DNA of 64,000 nucleotides, taken from assembly GCA_000611775.1 (NCBI GenBank), contig KK106983.1, forward strand, positions 3,623,072 through 3,687,071, written 5' to 3'. The DNA comes from Umbilicaria muhlenbergii (taxonomy: Eukaryota; Ascomycota; Lecanoromycetes; Umbilicariales; Umbilicariaceae). Positions 9,820 through 21,072 of the stretch are shown piece by piece; positions within the stretch are counted from its first letter, which is position 1; every line of letters starts with the position of its first letter. Made by a program: the position numbers and the translations under genes. The notes beneath the pieces were generated by a model that saw nothing but the letters and a program-made list of their open reading frames with translations, searched no databases and was not told the DNA's origin.

Positions 9820-12131
9820 ATGGCGGTTCCACCATGCTTTCTGCGCAGACTGCTCCGGAAGGTCGATCAATTTGGCATACGGTCAAGCAAGATACTTTCG
9901 TGACTAATGTTGATAAATTTCTTGTGGCCTCCGACTCGATTGCTGGTGATCCTAGAACCTATCAAGAAGAGAGTTGGCGACCGCCACAGGCAGCAGACGG
10001 AAATTTGATTCGTGTTTTGCCTTTTGAGGTCGAGCATCAACTCGCGGACGACCTAGCTTTTCTTGCTGCGGCGCAAGAGGGAGCAGAAGCTGTTTCCGCT
10101 GCCACATTCGGTGAAGATATTGGAGGCCATGGATGCACGGTTAAGCTCGCAGCCAACAAAGGGGTCCCGGCAGCAGTAGTATCGGCAATGCGTGAAGTGT
10201 TCGACAAGCTTCAGGAACGCGCAAAGAAAGGTTAGAGCATTGACTGATCACTATTTACGTGAAAACCCGTGCTTAAAGAATGTCCAGAGATATCCTACAA
10301 GGACTGCGAGGAGAGCCTCTTTGACATTATCATCAAGCTCAGCAAGAAACGAATCTATGCTAGATTGCAGTCAAGCAAATGGAAGAAGCCATGGCGCTTG
10401 CGCGCAGTTGAGAAAACCCCACTAACTGAGAAACTGTTGGCGTCCTCAAAGAGCGTTCTGAAGACATCAACAACTCGTGAGAACAAGGATAGATTGCAAG
10501 GAATCGCCCAGAATATTAAGAGATTACATGAGCTGTATCTGGATATGGAGAAAGCAAAGGCCGATGCTGACACAGGCTTCATGAAACAAATTGTTCGACA
10601 AGCCTCAGGGCTCTCGGCTCCAGCCCCTTCTCTAGAATCAACTCTGATCGCAAGTGGTGTTTCCCGCAGTGTTGCCAGTTCCAACATGATCCGGCGAGTC
10701 GACAAGCTTGGCAGATATTGGGCGGTATGTACCACAATGGCTAAGCTGGCGTCGAACGCAAAATACAGGATCCTTTTTACATTCATTCACCTGGAACCAA
10801 TCCCTTCTTATAAAGCCCATGTCTGGCCACCCGGCTCAAAGAAAAGGCGGTATGTCCATGCAGAAGTGCAGCTAGTCACCCATCACAGGTTGCATCCTTC
10901 AGATCTCCCACCACGGGTCATTGGCATCAGCAAAGCCGCATGCTATCTCTGTGATCTGTTCCTTTCCAGACACAAACAGTACTATTTCTCGGGGTCTCAT
11001 GGAACGATTTATAACGGTTGGACCGTCCCCAACCTTCTCGAGTACAGTTCCGGTGATCTCGCCGAGTTACGCCAGACCATGGAAGTAATAAACCAGAAGC
11101 TTGTGACTGCGATCACCGCAACGCGGAGGGTCAAGTCCAAACCACAATCTGCGCCAAAGCAGAATGCCTATCAGAGCTTCATCTGGTCAAAGCCATATCA
11201 AGCCTCCACGCCGCCGTTGTCAGTACGAGATGGCCATTCTGTGGCTCCGAGTCCGAGAAGCAGTACGCCTAGGCCAGCCGGACCTAATGCTCGCACGGCG
11301 CCACCCCTTCCACCAATCAGTCAGCCTGAAGGAGATGCTACGGGCGATGTTCCGATGCAAACAGCCCAAGCGGAGAGCCAGAATCAAGCCAGGAGTGCAC
11401 GCTCCAGCCGCGGAACCATAGCGCCTACGACGCCTACTCCCACAGCGGCCCCTGGTGACTCTGACGGGCAGAATCTCGTAGCTGAGGACAAACCCTCCAT
11501 AACTTCCCCTCTTCCGGAAGACAATTGGGACACGACAGCGGCCGCCCAACCTAGCCACCCCCCCATCCCCTACCCTCCAACCGATTCAGATGCAAAGACC
11601 TCGCCGCAAACCGACCGAATCAAGATCCCCGAACCTCCAGCTTCTCATCTACATCTCCCCCGCCAGCACAGCTCTGCCACAGCACCCTCCGAGAATCATG
11701 ATGATTCCACAGCACCTGCTTCCTTTACACCTCCCTTCCCCTCCCGCTCCGTCTTCAGTACCTCAGAGATCCTCGTCTCCCCATTTCCCAAAACCCTCAC
11801 ACCCCACAACCCCCTCTTCGCCTCCCTTCCAGGCCTCGATCTCTATTTCTCACTCGAAGCCAACCCACCCCTCGATAGTTATCCAGGTCCCATCTCCAGC
11901 GCCACTGTCGCGCTAACCGAGATGCCTCCCTCCGCCTTGGGGTCCTTGGATGTGCGGTCGAGTTATGTAGACGTTGCGGGGATGGCGCCGGGCGAGGAGT
12001 TGGTTCTCGACGCAGCAACGAATGGGACAGGGACGGGGGGAGGGGTGGTGGAGATGCTGTTGCGGAAGAGTGAGGGGGAGGGACGCGGAGGTGGTGTGAG
12101 GGTGAGGGTGGTTTGCGAGTGGAGGAGATAG
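9820..12131 (+). CDS. OTT_1508-like cytidine-deaminase-superfamily protein
   Basis: A large fungal protein whose core carries a zinc-deaminase signature: YVHAEVQLVTHH (His about 312, Glu about 314), then GISKAACYLCDLF (Cys about 340 and 343) and GSHGTIYNGW. HAE plus CxxC after an SK motif is the pattern of the fungal OTT_1508-like deaminase family, which belongs to the superfamily that includes nucleic-acid and base deaminases. Substrate is unknown. The preferred start is 9820 (AAATGG context): MAVPPCFLRRLLRKVDQFG, spliced 9899 to 9956 in frame, then exon 9956-10230 and exon 10279-12131, 735 residues. The alternative start at 9834 reads straight through that intron and gives 749 residues. The N-terminal half is helical and charged. 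From about residue 405 the protein is Pro/Ser/Thr-rich and probably disordered, with a more ordered C-terminal 100 residues. The family call is good; the N-terminus is uncertain. Confidence 0.78.
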
Positions 12132-12695
12132 ATGGTTTTAGGTTCACTGGATTCTATCTGCCATAGAAGGCGTGTGCGCAAAATAAGGGGCTGTCCTCCG
12201 CAGGGGGGTTCCTTTCAACTAGTCAACGATCGAGACGGGTTTTTCGAGAACTGATGAGTGCAATGGTGGTAGAAGTCATGGATGCCTACAATGTTCACTT
12301 CAAGGGTTTGGATATATCGCGTTCGTGGTGGGTATTATTGAGAGCACCACCTGGACACTGCCACTTGTTTTGAACATAAGCCTGATAGTCGACTCATGCG
12401 CTTTCACCAAGACGTGACCTGACCCCAAACAGCACCTCGAGAAGGAACGATAGAAATTTCGTTCTATTGTCTACCTGTCTATGCCTGACTCTCGTCTTCA
12501 AACAGCCGTAACAGCACAGCCCTCTGTACAGCCCTCACAACCCTTGCAAGCCACGCCTCTCTGCAAACGCTAGGTCAACAAGACCAGCCCCGCGGCCCTC
12601 TCAGCCGGGATTCCGGACCAGCTGCACGCAGCACGAAACAACAAAGCGCCCCATGAGGCACTACTACCGCCCACGACTATCTCTCTACCGCCCAC
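12132..12695. other. Convergent intergenic region with a decayed repeat
   Basis: Lies between the converging deaminase-like gene and ADE12. It holds the decayed repeat at 12187-12370 and presumably both 3' ends. No gene seen. Confidence 0.5.
12187..12370 (+). repeat. Decayed dispersed repeat, copy A
   Basis: This stretch aligns over about 170 bp with 37542-37712, in the same orientation. Shared blocks include TGGTAGAAG, a TTCAA..TT..AT.TATC segment, and a tail of ACC..CTGGA.A.TG.CACTT. Most differences are G-to-A or C-to-T, as repeat-induced point mutation leaves. This copy keeps more G and C than the partner. No terminal inverted repeat is visible around it. Confidence 0.6.
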
Positions 12696-14149
12696 CTAAG
12701 CCCGCACGATCATATTCTCCCTCCCCGGCCCCGTCCCAATAAACTTAACCTTAACCCCGACCCTCTCCTCAATAAACTCCACATAAGCCCTCGCCTTAAC
12801 CGGCAAGTCCCAAAAGCTCTTCGCCCCCGTCGTCGCCTTTTCCCACCCGGGCAGCGTCTCGTACACCACCTCGCAGCGCTCCAAGACCTCCAGATCTGCG
12901 GGGAAGCTCTCGAGGATCTGCCCGTCGAGTTTGTAGGCCACGGCTACTTGGATCGAGGCGAAGGTGTCGAGGATGTCGAGTTTTGTGAGGTTGAGGGATG
13001 TGTAGTGGTTTACGGCGTGCGAGTATTTTATTACGACTAGGTCGAGCCAGCCGCAGCGGCGTCTGCGGCCCGTGGTGACGCCGTATTCGCGGCCGAGGGT
13101 TTGGAGCGTTTCGCCGTTTTGCTGAGGGATGCGTCAGTGAGTGCGGGAAATGGTATAGGGGATGGAATGGGAGGTATACGTTTAGCTGCTCTGTGGGGAA
13201 TGGGCCGCCTCCTACTCGGGTTGTGTATGCTTTCACGACCCCGATGATCTCTTTTATTTTGAAAGGGTTTAGGGCGAGGCCGGTGAAGACGCCCCCGATG
13301 CCGGTGTTGGAGGAGGTGACGTAGGGGTAGGTGCCGTAGTCGATGTCTAGCATCAGGGCGTTGGCGCCTTCTATTAGGATGTTCATGTCTTTTTTCTGTG
13401 CGTCTTGCATCATATCCACGGCGTCAACGACGTAGGGGGCGAGCTTTTCTCGGTATGTCTAATGTGTTGGACTCAATTAGCAGCCGCTTCATCTCTTCTT
13501 GACCTTCCTCCGCTGAATACCCATGAAGGAATTGACGTACATCGAACCTCTTAATCTCGTCCTCTACATCATACCCCCCTAACGTACCATACCTATTTTC
13601 CACTCCCCGAGCCATTGCCCTTAGTCTCTTGTCCATCTCATTCTTATCGAAGATGTGGTGTATCCGAACTCCACTCCGCGCGACCTTCGTGCTATACGCA
13701 GGCCCAATGCCCTTCCTCGTAGTTCCAATCTCTCCACCCTTCGCTTTTCCTCCATTGACCACCGTCGCCTCCTTCTTCGCCGCCTCGTTGAGCTCCCCTT
13801 CCTCCAACCCATCCACAAGCATATGCAGATCAAACACCACCTGCGCCCGCTCACTCATCACTATCCGCCCTTCCCCATCCAACCCCTTCTTCTCCAGCTC
13901 TTCCAGCTCTTTGAAGAAACTGGGAATGTGTATGACACATCCACTCCCAATCAGATTCATACATCGTGGATTCACCAACCCAGAGGGCAGGATGTGAAAA
14001 TCATAGGTCACTCCATCCGCGACGATGGTGTGGCCGGCATTGTTGCCGCCCTGGGCACGCGCGCAGAGCGAAGTTTTCGAACAGAGGATGTCGACGAGTT
14101 TCCCTTTACCTTCGTCGCCCCATTGGGCCCCGAGAACCACGGTGGCCAT
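12696..14149 (-). CDS. ADE12: Adenylosuccinate synthetase
   Basis: Catalyses the GTP-dependent joining of aspartate to IMP, the first committed step from IMP to AMP, in the cytosol. Exons in coding order: 14149-13541, 13458-13180 and 13121-12696, giving 437 residues, the usual size. The N-terminus has the GTP-binding loop GDEGKGK (residues 11-17) with the catalytic Asp, then GGNNAGHT. Later come [55 protein letters not shown] and the C-terminal [12 protein letters not shown]. The start at 14149 is the first ATG before [13 protein letters not shown]. Both introns have consensus donors (GTACGT, GTATAC). It is head to head with the GST gene, 385 bp apart. The assignment is certain. Confidence 0.97.
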
Positions 14150-14534
14150 ATTGCGATGATGAGTGCAGGTCGCTAATGTATGGAGAACCGTCAATGGCGC
14201 ATGTTATCTGTTGGGATTGGATTTCTTTGCCCGTGGGGTGGTGGGGCGGCGAGGGGCGCCCGTCTGCGATCTCGGCAGCATGACGTTCGAGTACATCATA
14301 AACGAGGCAACGATTGCCTACTCTACAACTGGGGAAGGTCCGAATACATGAGCATCTTCGCGATTACTCGACCAATACTTCGTCGACCACCGAATACGAC
14401 AAAACCACACGTAAGCCACCCGCCTCCCCACACCTTTCCAGCAACCTGACCTCTACCCTCCCGCTCAGTCCCTCCACCCCATTCCCCGCCTCCACCATCT
14501 CCCCAAAAGATCCCCCATCCACACCACCACCACC
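14150..14534. promoter_or_regulatory. Shared divergent promoter, ADE12 / GST
   Basis: A 385-bp gap between two start codons pointing outward. The GST side is strongly C-rich and pyrimidine-biased (CCACC/CTCC runs, about 14410-14534), typical of fungal leaders. No specific operator recognised. Confidence 0.55.
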
Positions 14535-15419
14535 ATGTCCGCCCCCGCCGCCGAAAAACAGCGCACCCACCCCCCCTACGAACTCCTCTACCACCCCGGT
14601 ACCCCCGGCCGCGGCGAATACATCCGCCTCGCCTTCGAAGCCACCAGCACCCCCTACACCGACGTCGCCAACGCCTCCAAAAACGGCTACTCCGCCGTCC
14701 AAGAAGCCCTGAGCCGCAAAACCGGCGACTCCGACGGCAACCCGCCGATCTTCGCCCCCCCGGCCCTGCGCATCCCCGGCGCGGGCAAAAACAACAAATC
14801 CCTCCTCCTGGGCCAAACGCCCAATATCCTCCTCTACCTGGGCCCGAGATTGGGACTCGTGCCCGAGGACGAGGTGGGTAGGTTGTGGGTCAATCAGATG
14901 ACGCTGACGGCGCTGGATTGGAGTAATGAGGCGCATGATGTGCATCATCCGGTGGGGGTGGGGTTGTATTATGAGGACCAGAAGGAGGAGGCGTTGAGGA
15001 AGGCGAAAGATGTGAGGGAGAACCGGGTGCCGAAGTTTCTGGGGTATTTTGAGGGCGTGTTGAGGGGGAATGAGGGGGAGGGGAAGGGGGAGTATTTGGT
15101 GGGAGGGGGGTTGACGTATGCGGATACGACGGTTTGGCAGGTGCTGGATGGGTATGTTGGTTCCTCGCTTTTGTTATCTGTGCATGGGTGGGGGGTTTGC
15201 AGAAGGGAGAGCTAACTAGGGGGGTTTGGTGGATGTAGGTTCTTCTATGCGTTTCCCAAGGAGATGGCGCATGTTGCGAAGAGCGGCAAGTATCCGCTCG
15301 TCTTTGATACATTTTACCCGGGCATCAAGGAGAAGCTCGCGGAGTATCTGGGCAGCGATAGGCGTATGAAGTACTCGATGGGTATCTTTCGTCATTACCC
15401 GGAGCTGGATCGGCAGTAG
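14535..15419 (+). CDS. Glutathione S-transferase
   Basis: A cytosolic-type GST that conjugates glutathione to electrophiles. Exons 14535-15151 and 15239-15419 give 265 residues. The thioredoxin-like N-terminal domain begins YELLYHPGTPGRGEYIRLAFEA, where the Tyr and GRGEYIRL segment resemble sigma-like GSTs. LLLGQTPNILLYLG corresponds to the segment before the all-helical C-terminal domain, which follows from about residue 115. Exon 2 supplies the final helices (FFYAFPKEMAH and a C-terminal RRMKYSMGIFRHYPELDRQ). The intron donor is GTATGT. An insertion around residues 60-85 (KTGDSDGNPPIFAPPALRIPG) follows the family pattern for the glutathione-contact loop. The fungal subclass and substrate are not determined. 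Confidence 0.9.
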
Positions 15420-16721
15420 GCATTGCAGGTTGTCGTCCCAACCCGCTTTGGGATATGCATTCTCGCTGGCGGCCGGTCTCGAGATCGGTCATGGTGGGTA
15501 AAAGCGTTAAATGAATATGTCTTCATGAATGAAGGGTATGGACCGGGCTATAGGACTAGGAGCTCTAAACGAGATGTGCCAAAATGGATTCTGCTGCTGC
15601 ACTCATACCTTGCATTTATGTCCGAAAGGAGGGAGGGAGATGATGGACCGCTCTGATGGAGCAGCTTTCCGTAGTTCCGCCCAGGATGCTCCTCAGGTGC
15701 TGCACTCTACCTCGTGGGCATTCCATCTTTACATGGTTGATGCAGATGTAAAATGGTAGAACAACGGTACATGTACATAGAAGAGGTTAGTGCAAGCGTT
15801 CGATGTGGATAGAGTCTTTGAAAGCTGACATAGCAAGCTCGTCTGGAGGTTAGAACCCTCTCAGTTTACATAATACGTATAATGTTCCTTGAACACGCAT
15901 GCGATTTGTAGAAGCAGCGGCTGGAATCAGGAGAAGATTGTGAGGCGGAGCAGTGGCTGGCTTTTATTGCGTAGTCCAGCGTCTACCTATAGTACGGTGG
16001 TACCACGGTATCTCCGTTTGAAGTCATTCCTCCTAGTAGTCTCCAATACCCGTCTGTAGAGTGGTATGGGTAGCTGCAAGGAAGTTACAGCTGAGCTCAT
16101 ATAAAGGATGTTGCGTTCATGCCTCAGAATCATCCGCGAAACAATCTGTTCGATTTGAGATTTGGTTACGAAGAGCAGGAAACATGCGCCTAAGACAAAC
16201 TATTACACCGTGATATGCGTAAGGAGAACACACAATCGGAAAGGCGGACGTCTGGAGTAGACACCACAGAGATTGTCGGCCCCGGATCGCAGAGGTACAT
16301 GAATGACCGCCGCAAAAAGAAGCCGCTTTTCCCAACCGTGTCTGCATCATCATCATCATCCTCGCCCACACAAGAGGGCAAGAATCGAAGAGCTGCTCGC
16401 CCGGAGATGTCGCAGATTTCCATCAATTCCTAAGAAAGCTGCGCTATCCGCCACCATCCACAGCCTACCCAGGGTGTCCCGCTGATAGTCGAAAACAAAA
16501 ACACAGAGCCAGACGGAGTTGTGCGACGTTTCAACGCACGCTCCGCACGCCGTAAGGTGTCGCAAGTGACCGACCTCCACCATCATTCCACAGCGGTCAA
16601 GCTCGCGATATCGAGGACGGCGCATCAAACCCTTCCATCATCACCAAACATAAACCGCAACCAATTCGTATTGCCCGACACGTGAACGCTTGAAGTATTG
16701 GGTGGGAGCGCGACTGCTAGA
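15420..16721. other. Convergent intergenic region, GST and RHO1 3' sides
   Basis: About 1.3 kb without a supportable gene. It should contain the 3' ends of GST and RHO1. Short open frames around 16190-16630 include a CATCATCATCATC run (about 16344-16358) and show no recognisable domain, so they were not called. Confidence 0.5.
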
Positions 16722-17788
16722 CTACAAGATAAGGCATTTCTTGGACTTGGTCGTCTTCTTTGACAGCAGAGCTGCGCGAGTTGCGTGCTCAAAGACCTCA
16801 CGGACACCTTCGTTCGTCTTTGCGGAACACTCAAGGTACTTGTGTGCGCCGATCTTCTTCCGTACTTCCTCACCCTATATGGAGTTTGCACACGTTAGTC
16901 ATGCGTCTTATGTTTAGCCCGTCTTTCTCTTCATGCGGGACACATGGCATAGCCTTATATGCCCATAGCTTGATTGTTCCTTGACAGTATACCAAGGTGT
17001 TCTGCGGTTCGGGGCGATTGCTTGAGGCATAGGGGTTGCTCACCTGTTCTGGGGTTACGGGCTTCTGGGAGGTCTTGTGTAACTCTTCGATGGTCTTCTG
17101 GTCATAACGGAGATCTTTCTTGCAACCGACGAGGATGATGGGTAGGCCTTGGCAGAAATGAAGAACTTCGGAGATCCACTAGCACGACATCAAGCATTAG
17201 CAGGTCGGTGTCATACCCCACCACATCGGAAGTGGCACGTGCCACGCCTTCACAGATGCGCCAGCGACGTTGTGCGTACCTTCTCTTGCACATTGTCTAG
17301 GGAATCGGGAGAGTCGACAGCAAAGCAAATGAGGATGACATGGGAGTCGGGATAGGATAGGGGGCGAAGACGGTCGTAATCCTCCTGGCCTGCCGTATCC
17401 CAAAGTGCTAGCTCAACGTGCTTTCCGTCGACTTCGACATCGGCGACATAGTTCTCGAAGACGGTGGGGACGTAAACCTATATCATATACGACATCAGAA
17501 CAAATCTCCACTTGCACCTTGCTATTGATGGCGCATTCCGCTCTTGCAGTAGCTCGGCTGAGGCAGGCTGCGGAGGCTCGCAAAGCCGCTAGAGGCTGGA
17601 TAACACGAGAGAATGCTAACCTCTGGGAAGGTGCCTTTGGAGAAGACGCTGTTTGAAGACGATGGATTAGTATTACCAAAGATTGCGACAGATCACAATG
17701 CGCGATCGGTGGATGCTTACATCAGGAGACAGGTCTTTCCGCAAGCACCGTCACCCACGATCACGAGTTTGCGTCGAATCTCAGCCAT
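16722..17788 (-). CDS. RHO1: Rho1 small GTPase
   Basis: The essential Rho-family GTPase that activates beta-1,3-glucan synthase and the cell-wall-integrity kinase cascade at the plasma membrane. Five exons in coding order: 17788-17721, 17648-17621, 17477-17280, 17178-17044 and 16874-16722, giving 193 residues. It has [19 protein letters not shown] (P-loop, residues 12-19), the effector loop [27 protein letters not shown] (switch II), VGCKKDL for guanine recognition, and [14 protein letters not shown]. The C-terminus is KSKKCLIL: a CaaX box ending in Leu predicts geranylgeranylation, behind a Lys-rich stretch. Intron positions are numerous for so short a gene; exon 2 is only 28 nt. The assignment is certain. 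Confidence 0.97.
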
Positions 17789-19695
17789 CTTGATAGCACA
17801 CGATACACGAGTCAGCAGGCTTAGCTTTGGCGTATCCAAAGACGCTTTGATGGATGTAGAAGCGACGACAGTGAGTTTGGGGGTGGTGTTCGGAGGTGGT
17901 TGTTGTGTCGTGCAGGAAGAAGGTTGTGGAGCGAGGATGTTGGGTAACGGGTAAACCTACATCTGGAACGCAGCCGTGCAGGTGCTGCTGACGGGGTCCG
18001 TATTCACTCTTTCAGCGGGATGACTGATGACGGATGACAGGAATCAGACTGGGTATTGGAAGGTCGTGGAGATGGATCGTTGAGGATTGCGGATCATACA
18101 CGTCGCTCAGAAGGCGGTTATCTGGGTGTCTGGGTAGGGGATTGGAGTTTCTTGTGGTGCTTGTCGTTTTAGGCAACGGCGAAGTCCAGAGCCAGGATGT
18201 TGGGGCTGCCGAACCGTGCTAACTACTTGGGTGTACTTCTACCGCGCGTCTTCTGAGACCACTCTGCTCGCAAGATGGCTTCTTTGTTCCTGGGTCGCTA
18301 TTGAAGGAGATGGTCGACGACGTTCGGAGACAAACGAACGGCCGTAAGGCTAGTCACCTTGCTGGCAGCGGGGTAAAGAAAAGCAGCACTTGCTATGAAC
18401 ATGTGCTGCAGGCCTTTCATAAAGTCTGTGACTTCTGCTCCGAGTCAATCGCTATCTTCTGCGCCAAGTCACTTGCACAGCCATGCAGGCCTTGTATCAC
18501 GCTGCAGGCGGCGTACATTGAGGAACACTAACTGACATTTAGTCCTCAGCCGGACCAAGTTTTCTATGCCTGCACGGCCACTCTTGCACCAGGACTAGAT
18601 CAAGGTTTGTTATGGTACAGCACATCCAGACAACAAGATGTTGTTAACTACTATTCGATTTTATATCTGCTATTTAAGGACTCTTGTTGATCCGAGTGAG
18701 GCCTGTACCAATTTCGCTCCAGGCTATTACTAAACAAATGTAGTTGATACACGATGGTTATTATTAGTGGTTGTCTGGGGACCGGTTTGTCTAGGTGGGG
18801 TGCCAGTTGTGAGTATGGGGACGGCTATTACTATTTAATTAAATTAATCGCCACTTGATGGACTTACTTAGAAACATAAAAGAGGGATAAGAGTCAGTCA
18901 ATACTTCTAGCCTTACGGGAAGTGTGCTGCTTTCGATGGGCCAAAGACATTGTAGATTCGATGTTTCTAGACTTGGTGCTAGACACCTGCGGGAAGAATG
19001 TCACTGTACCGAAACATAAGACCCTACACGTCCTTTGAGAGGCTGAAAAGATTCGTAGACGGAAAAACTTGCATATTCTCCAAAGTGATTTGTCGGGGCC
19101 CCCAGGGAACGAAGTTTAACACGAACTCTGGCTGTGACTAACCAATTGATGACTGCCAGACATCCAACGAGCACTCCGAATACTTGTACTACTCATTTAT
19201 TTCAACATCGCCTTATGATGTTCTCGACACGGCTAGTAACATGTTATCAGGATCCACGTGGCGAGCATGAGAGTAGAACGTGGCGTGGCGTGGCGTGAAT
19301 GCAAGCATTTAAAATTTCTATTTACAGATCTCTTGAGCGGCCCTGAAATCGGAGGTGGCTCCGGCAATATGTGAGCCGCCAGTTTTGTCATCATATCAGG
19401 GCATGATCCAATTCACCATGAATGACTTTGCTGTTTCTTCGTCTGTATGATGCTCCTGCCTAGAGATTGATCTTCCGTATGCTCCACCTGCGTTTGAGAC
19501 CAACCTAAAGTCCCAGTAGCAGAATCATCCTGGGTCCTCATGCACACAATAGTTGCCAGTCCTCCAGAGATGCCGCTATGTCAAGAGAAAGTAGCTAGAA
19601 AGATCATCCGTCGAGCACTAATATTTTCCTCTCTTCTGGGGTTTTGTGAAGAGGCTTGTCTTTGACGGTTGGCTCAGCCAAACCAAGGAACATCC
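17789..19695. other. Gene-poor region upstream of RHO1
   Basis: The first several hundred bases hold the RHO1 promoter and probably a long leader. The rest, to 19695, has no supportable gene. It is moderately AT-rich (TTTAATTAAATTAAT near 18833), and has a short GTGGC tandem run near 19279-19297. The 3' end of the RAX1-like gene is at the far edge. Confidence 0.45.
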
Positions 19696-21072
19696 TCAAA
19701 AGTAATTCCCCTGTGGCAAGGCAACAAATCCAACAATCAGAACAGTTGTAACCAGCGTGGCCCATGCTTCCGCCTGCCGGACAATCTTGTTCTGCATAAG
19801 CGAAAGGCCCTTTTCCTGTGCCTTCACGCTGACCTGCTTATCAAATATTTTTCTCAAGAGCGGCTTCTTGTGGTAAGTGTCTACCCATGACTCCCTCCCG
19901 TACTGGTTTGCGCAACCGAAGGTCTCCATCTTGATCGACCAATTTCCCTTTGTGCTGTTGGGATAGATGTCGGAACCCGCAATGGTAGCTTCGTCATCGT
20001 CCGATAGATAAGGAGACAAGACGCGGTCGTCACTAGCTTCCCAGGGTCTGATATTGCGGCTGTGCAATCTGTGCAGAAAAACACAGAGACCTTTGTGCGC
20101 GGCCACCAGATTCAAAACTCCAAACCACCACAGGAGCCCAGGGAGTATCCGGTACCAGCGGGAGGCAGATGATAGAGTAAGTATGGTTGCGATGATACAA
20201 CCAAGCGTTACGTTGAATATTGCAAGGCTGCGAAGGAAGAATACACGAGGTTTGTTGCCGTTACAGATGGACCAGCGAATAAAATTTGGATGAGACTGCC
20301 CAGAGAGGGTCAGTTCGACCATGCTCCTAACAACGGCAAAGGCGGACGGGTGGGTGGTATGTTGTAGAGCATGCAGAACTGCTGTACGGTCTTTGTGAGA
20401 AAGGTTGAGCTCTCGAGGACTGCCAGGAACGATGTAGTGGGTAATAATGCGCGAGATCTCAGCGCGAAAGGGTTGGATAGTGACTGAGAACAATCAGTTT
20501 CTTGAACACTCGGAATGGATCAAAGGCGACTACTTACAAGACTGCCACAACAGTCCAACCTGGGCATTAGCTTCGGCAACGGTAAGCTCTGCGAATCTTG
20601 AGGAAGATCCTGTTGAGGATGTGGGGGGCCCCTGGGAAGACATCGAAGCCTTAGGTGCGACTTCGAACGTTAAGTTTCTGAGGCCGATAGAGGAGTAGTT
20701 CTTCTGGGGCATTCTCGGACCGACTTCACCAGCAGTACTGAGAGATTGAAGAGTCCCCTGAACATTGCATTCAGGTGAAAGGCAAGTCTCCGACACGGGA
20801 GCAGCTGCGAACCGTCGAGTGTAGTCTTCTAACCAGAGGTAGAATTGGAGATTCTCCGCATCGTATGACACATAGACTAGGTAGTCCATGAAGTCCTGTA
20901 GTGAGCATGGTGGTAGCGCCTTGTTCTGGATGACGTTCTCGAATGAAAGCTCTGGAGGTATGACGCTCTTGCTACTCATTGACCTCTCAACGTATTTCTG
21001 GCATTCGGAGACGTTGAGAGGACCAGGGGGTTTCGCGATGTAGTCAGGACGCTTGTAGAAGAAAATCGACAT
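19696..21072 (-). CDS. RAX1: RAX1-like RGS-domain membrane protein
   Basis: Exons 21072-20538 and 20483-19696 give 440 residues, close to the length of yeast Rax1. The N-terminal two thirds is an RGS-type fold: LPPCSLQDFMDYLVYVSYDAENLQFYLWLEDY at the start and FRAEISRIITHYIVPGSPRELNL, then HPSAFAVVRSMVELTL, after a low-complexity loop that the intron interrupts. This is followed by three hydrophobic segments (roughly SLAIFNVTLGCIIATILTLS, ILPGLLWWFGVLNLVAA, and a C-terminal TLVTTVLIVGFVAL). An RGS domain followed by membrane spans is the architecture of Rax1, which in yeast marks bud poles with Rax2 and in Aspergillus affects growth and development. The role here is inferred from architecture. 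Confidence 0.8.

Noticed and set aside
13629-14176. Plus-strand open frames across ADE12
   Set aside because: Antisense shadows of a certain gene; composition follows codon bias of the opposite strand.
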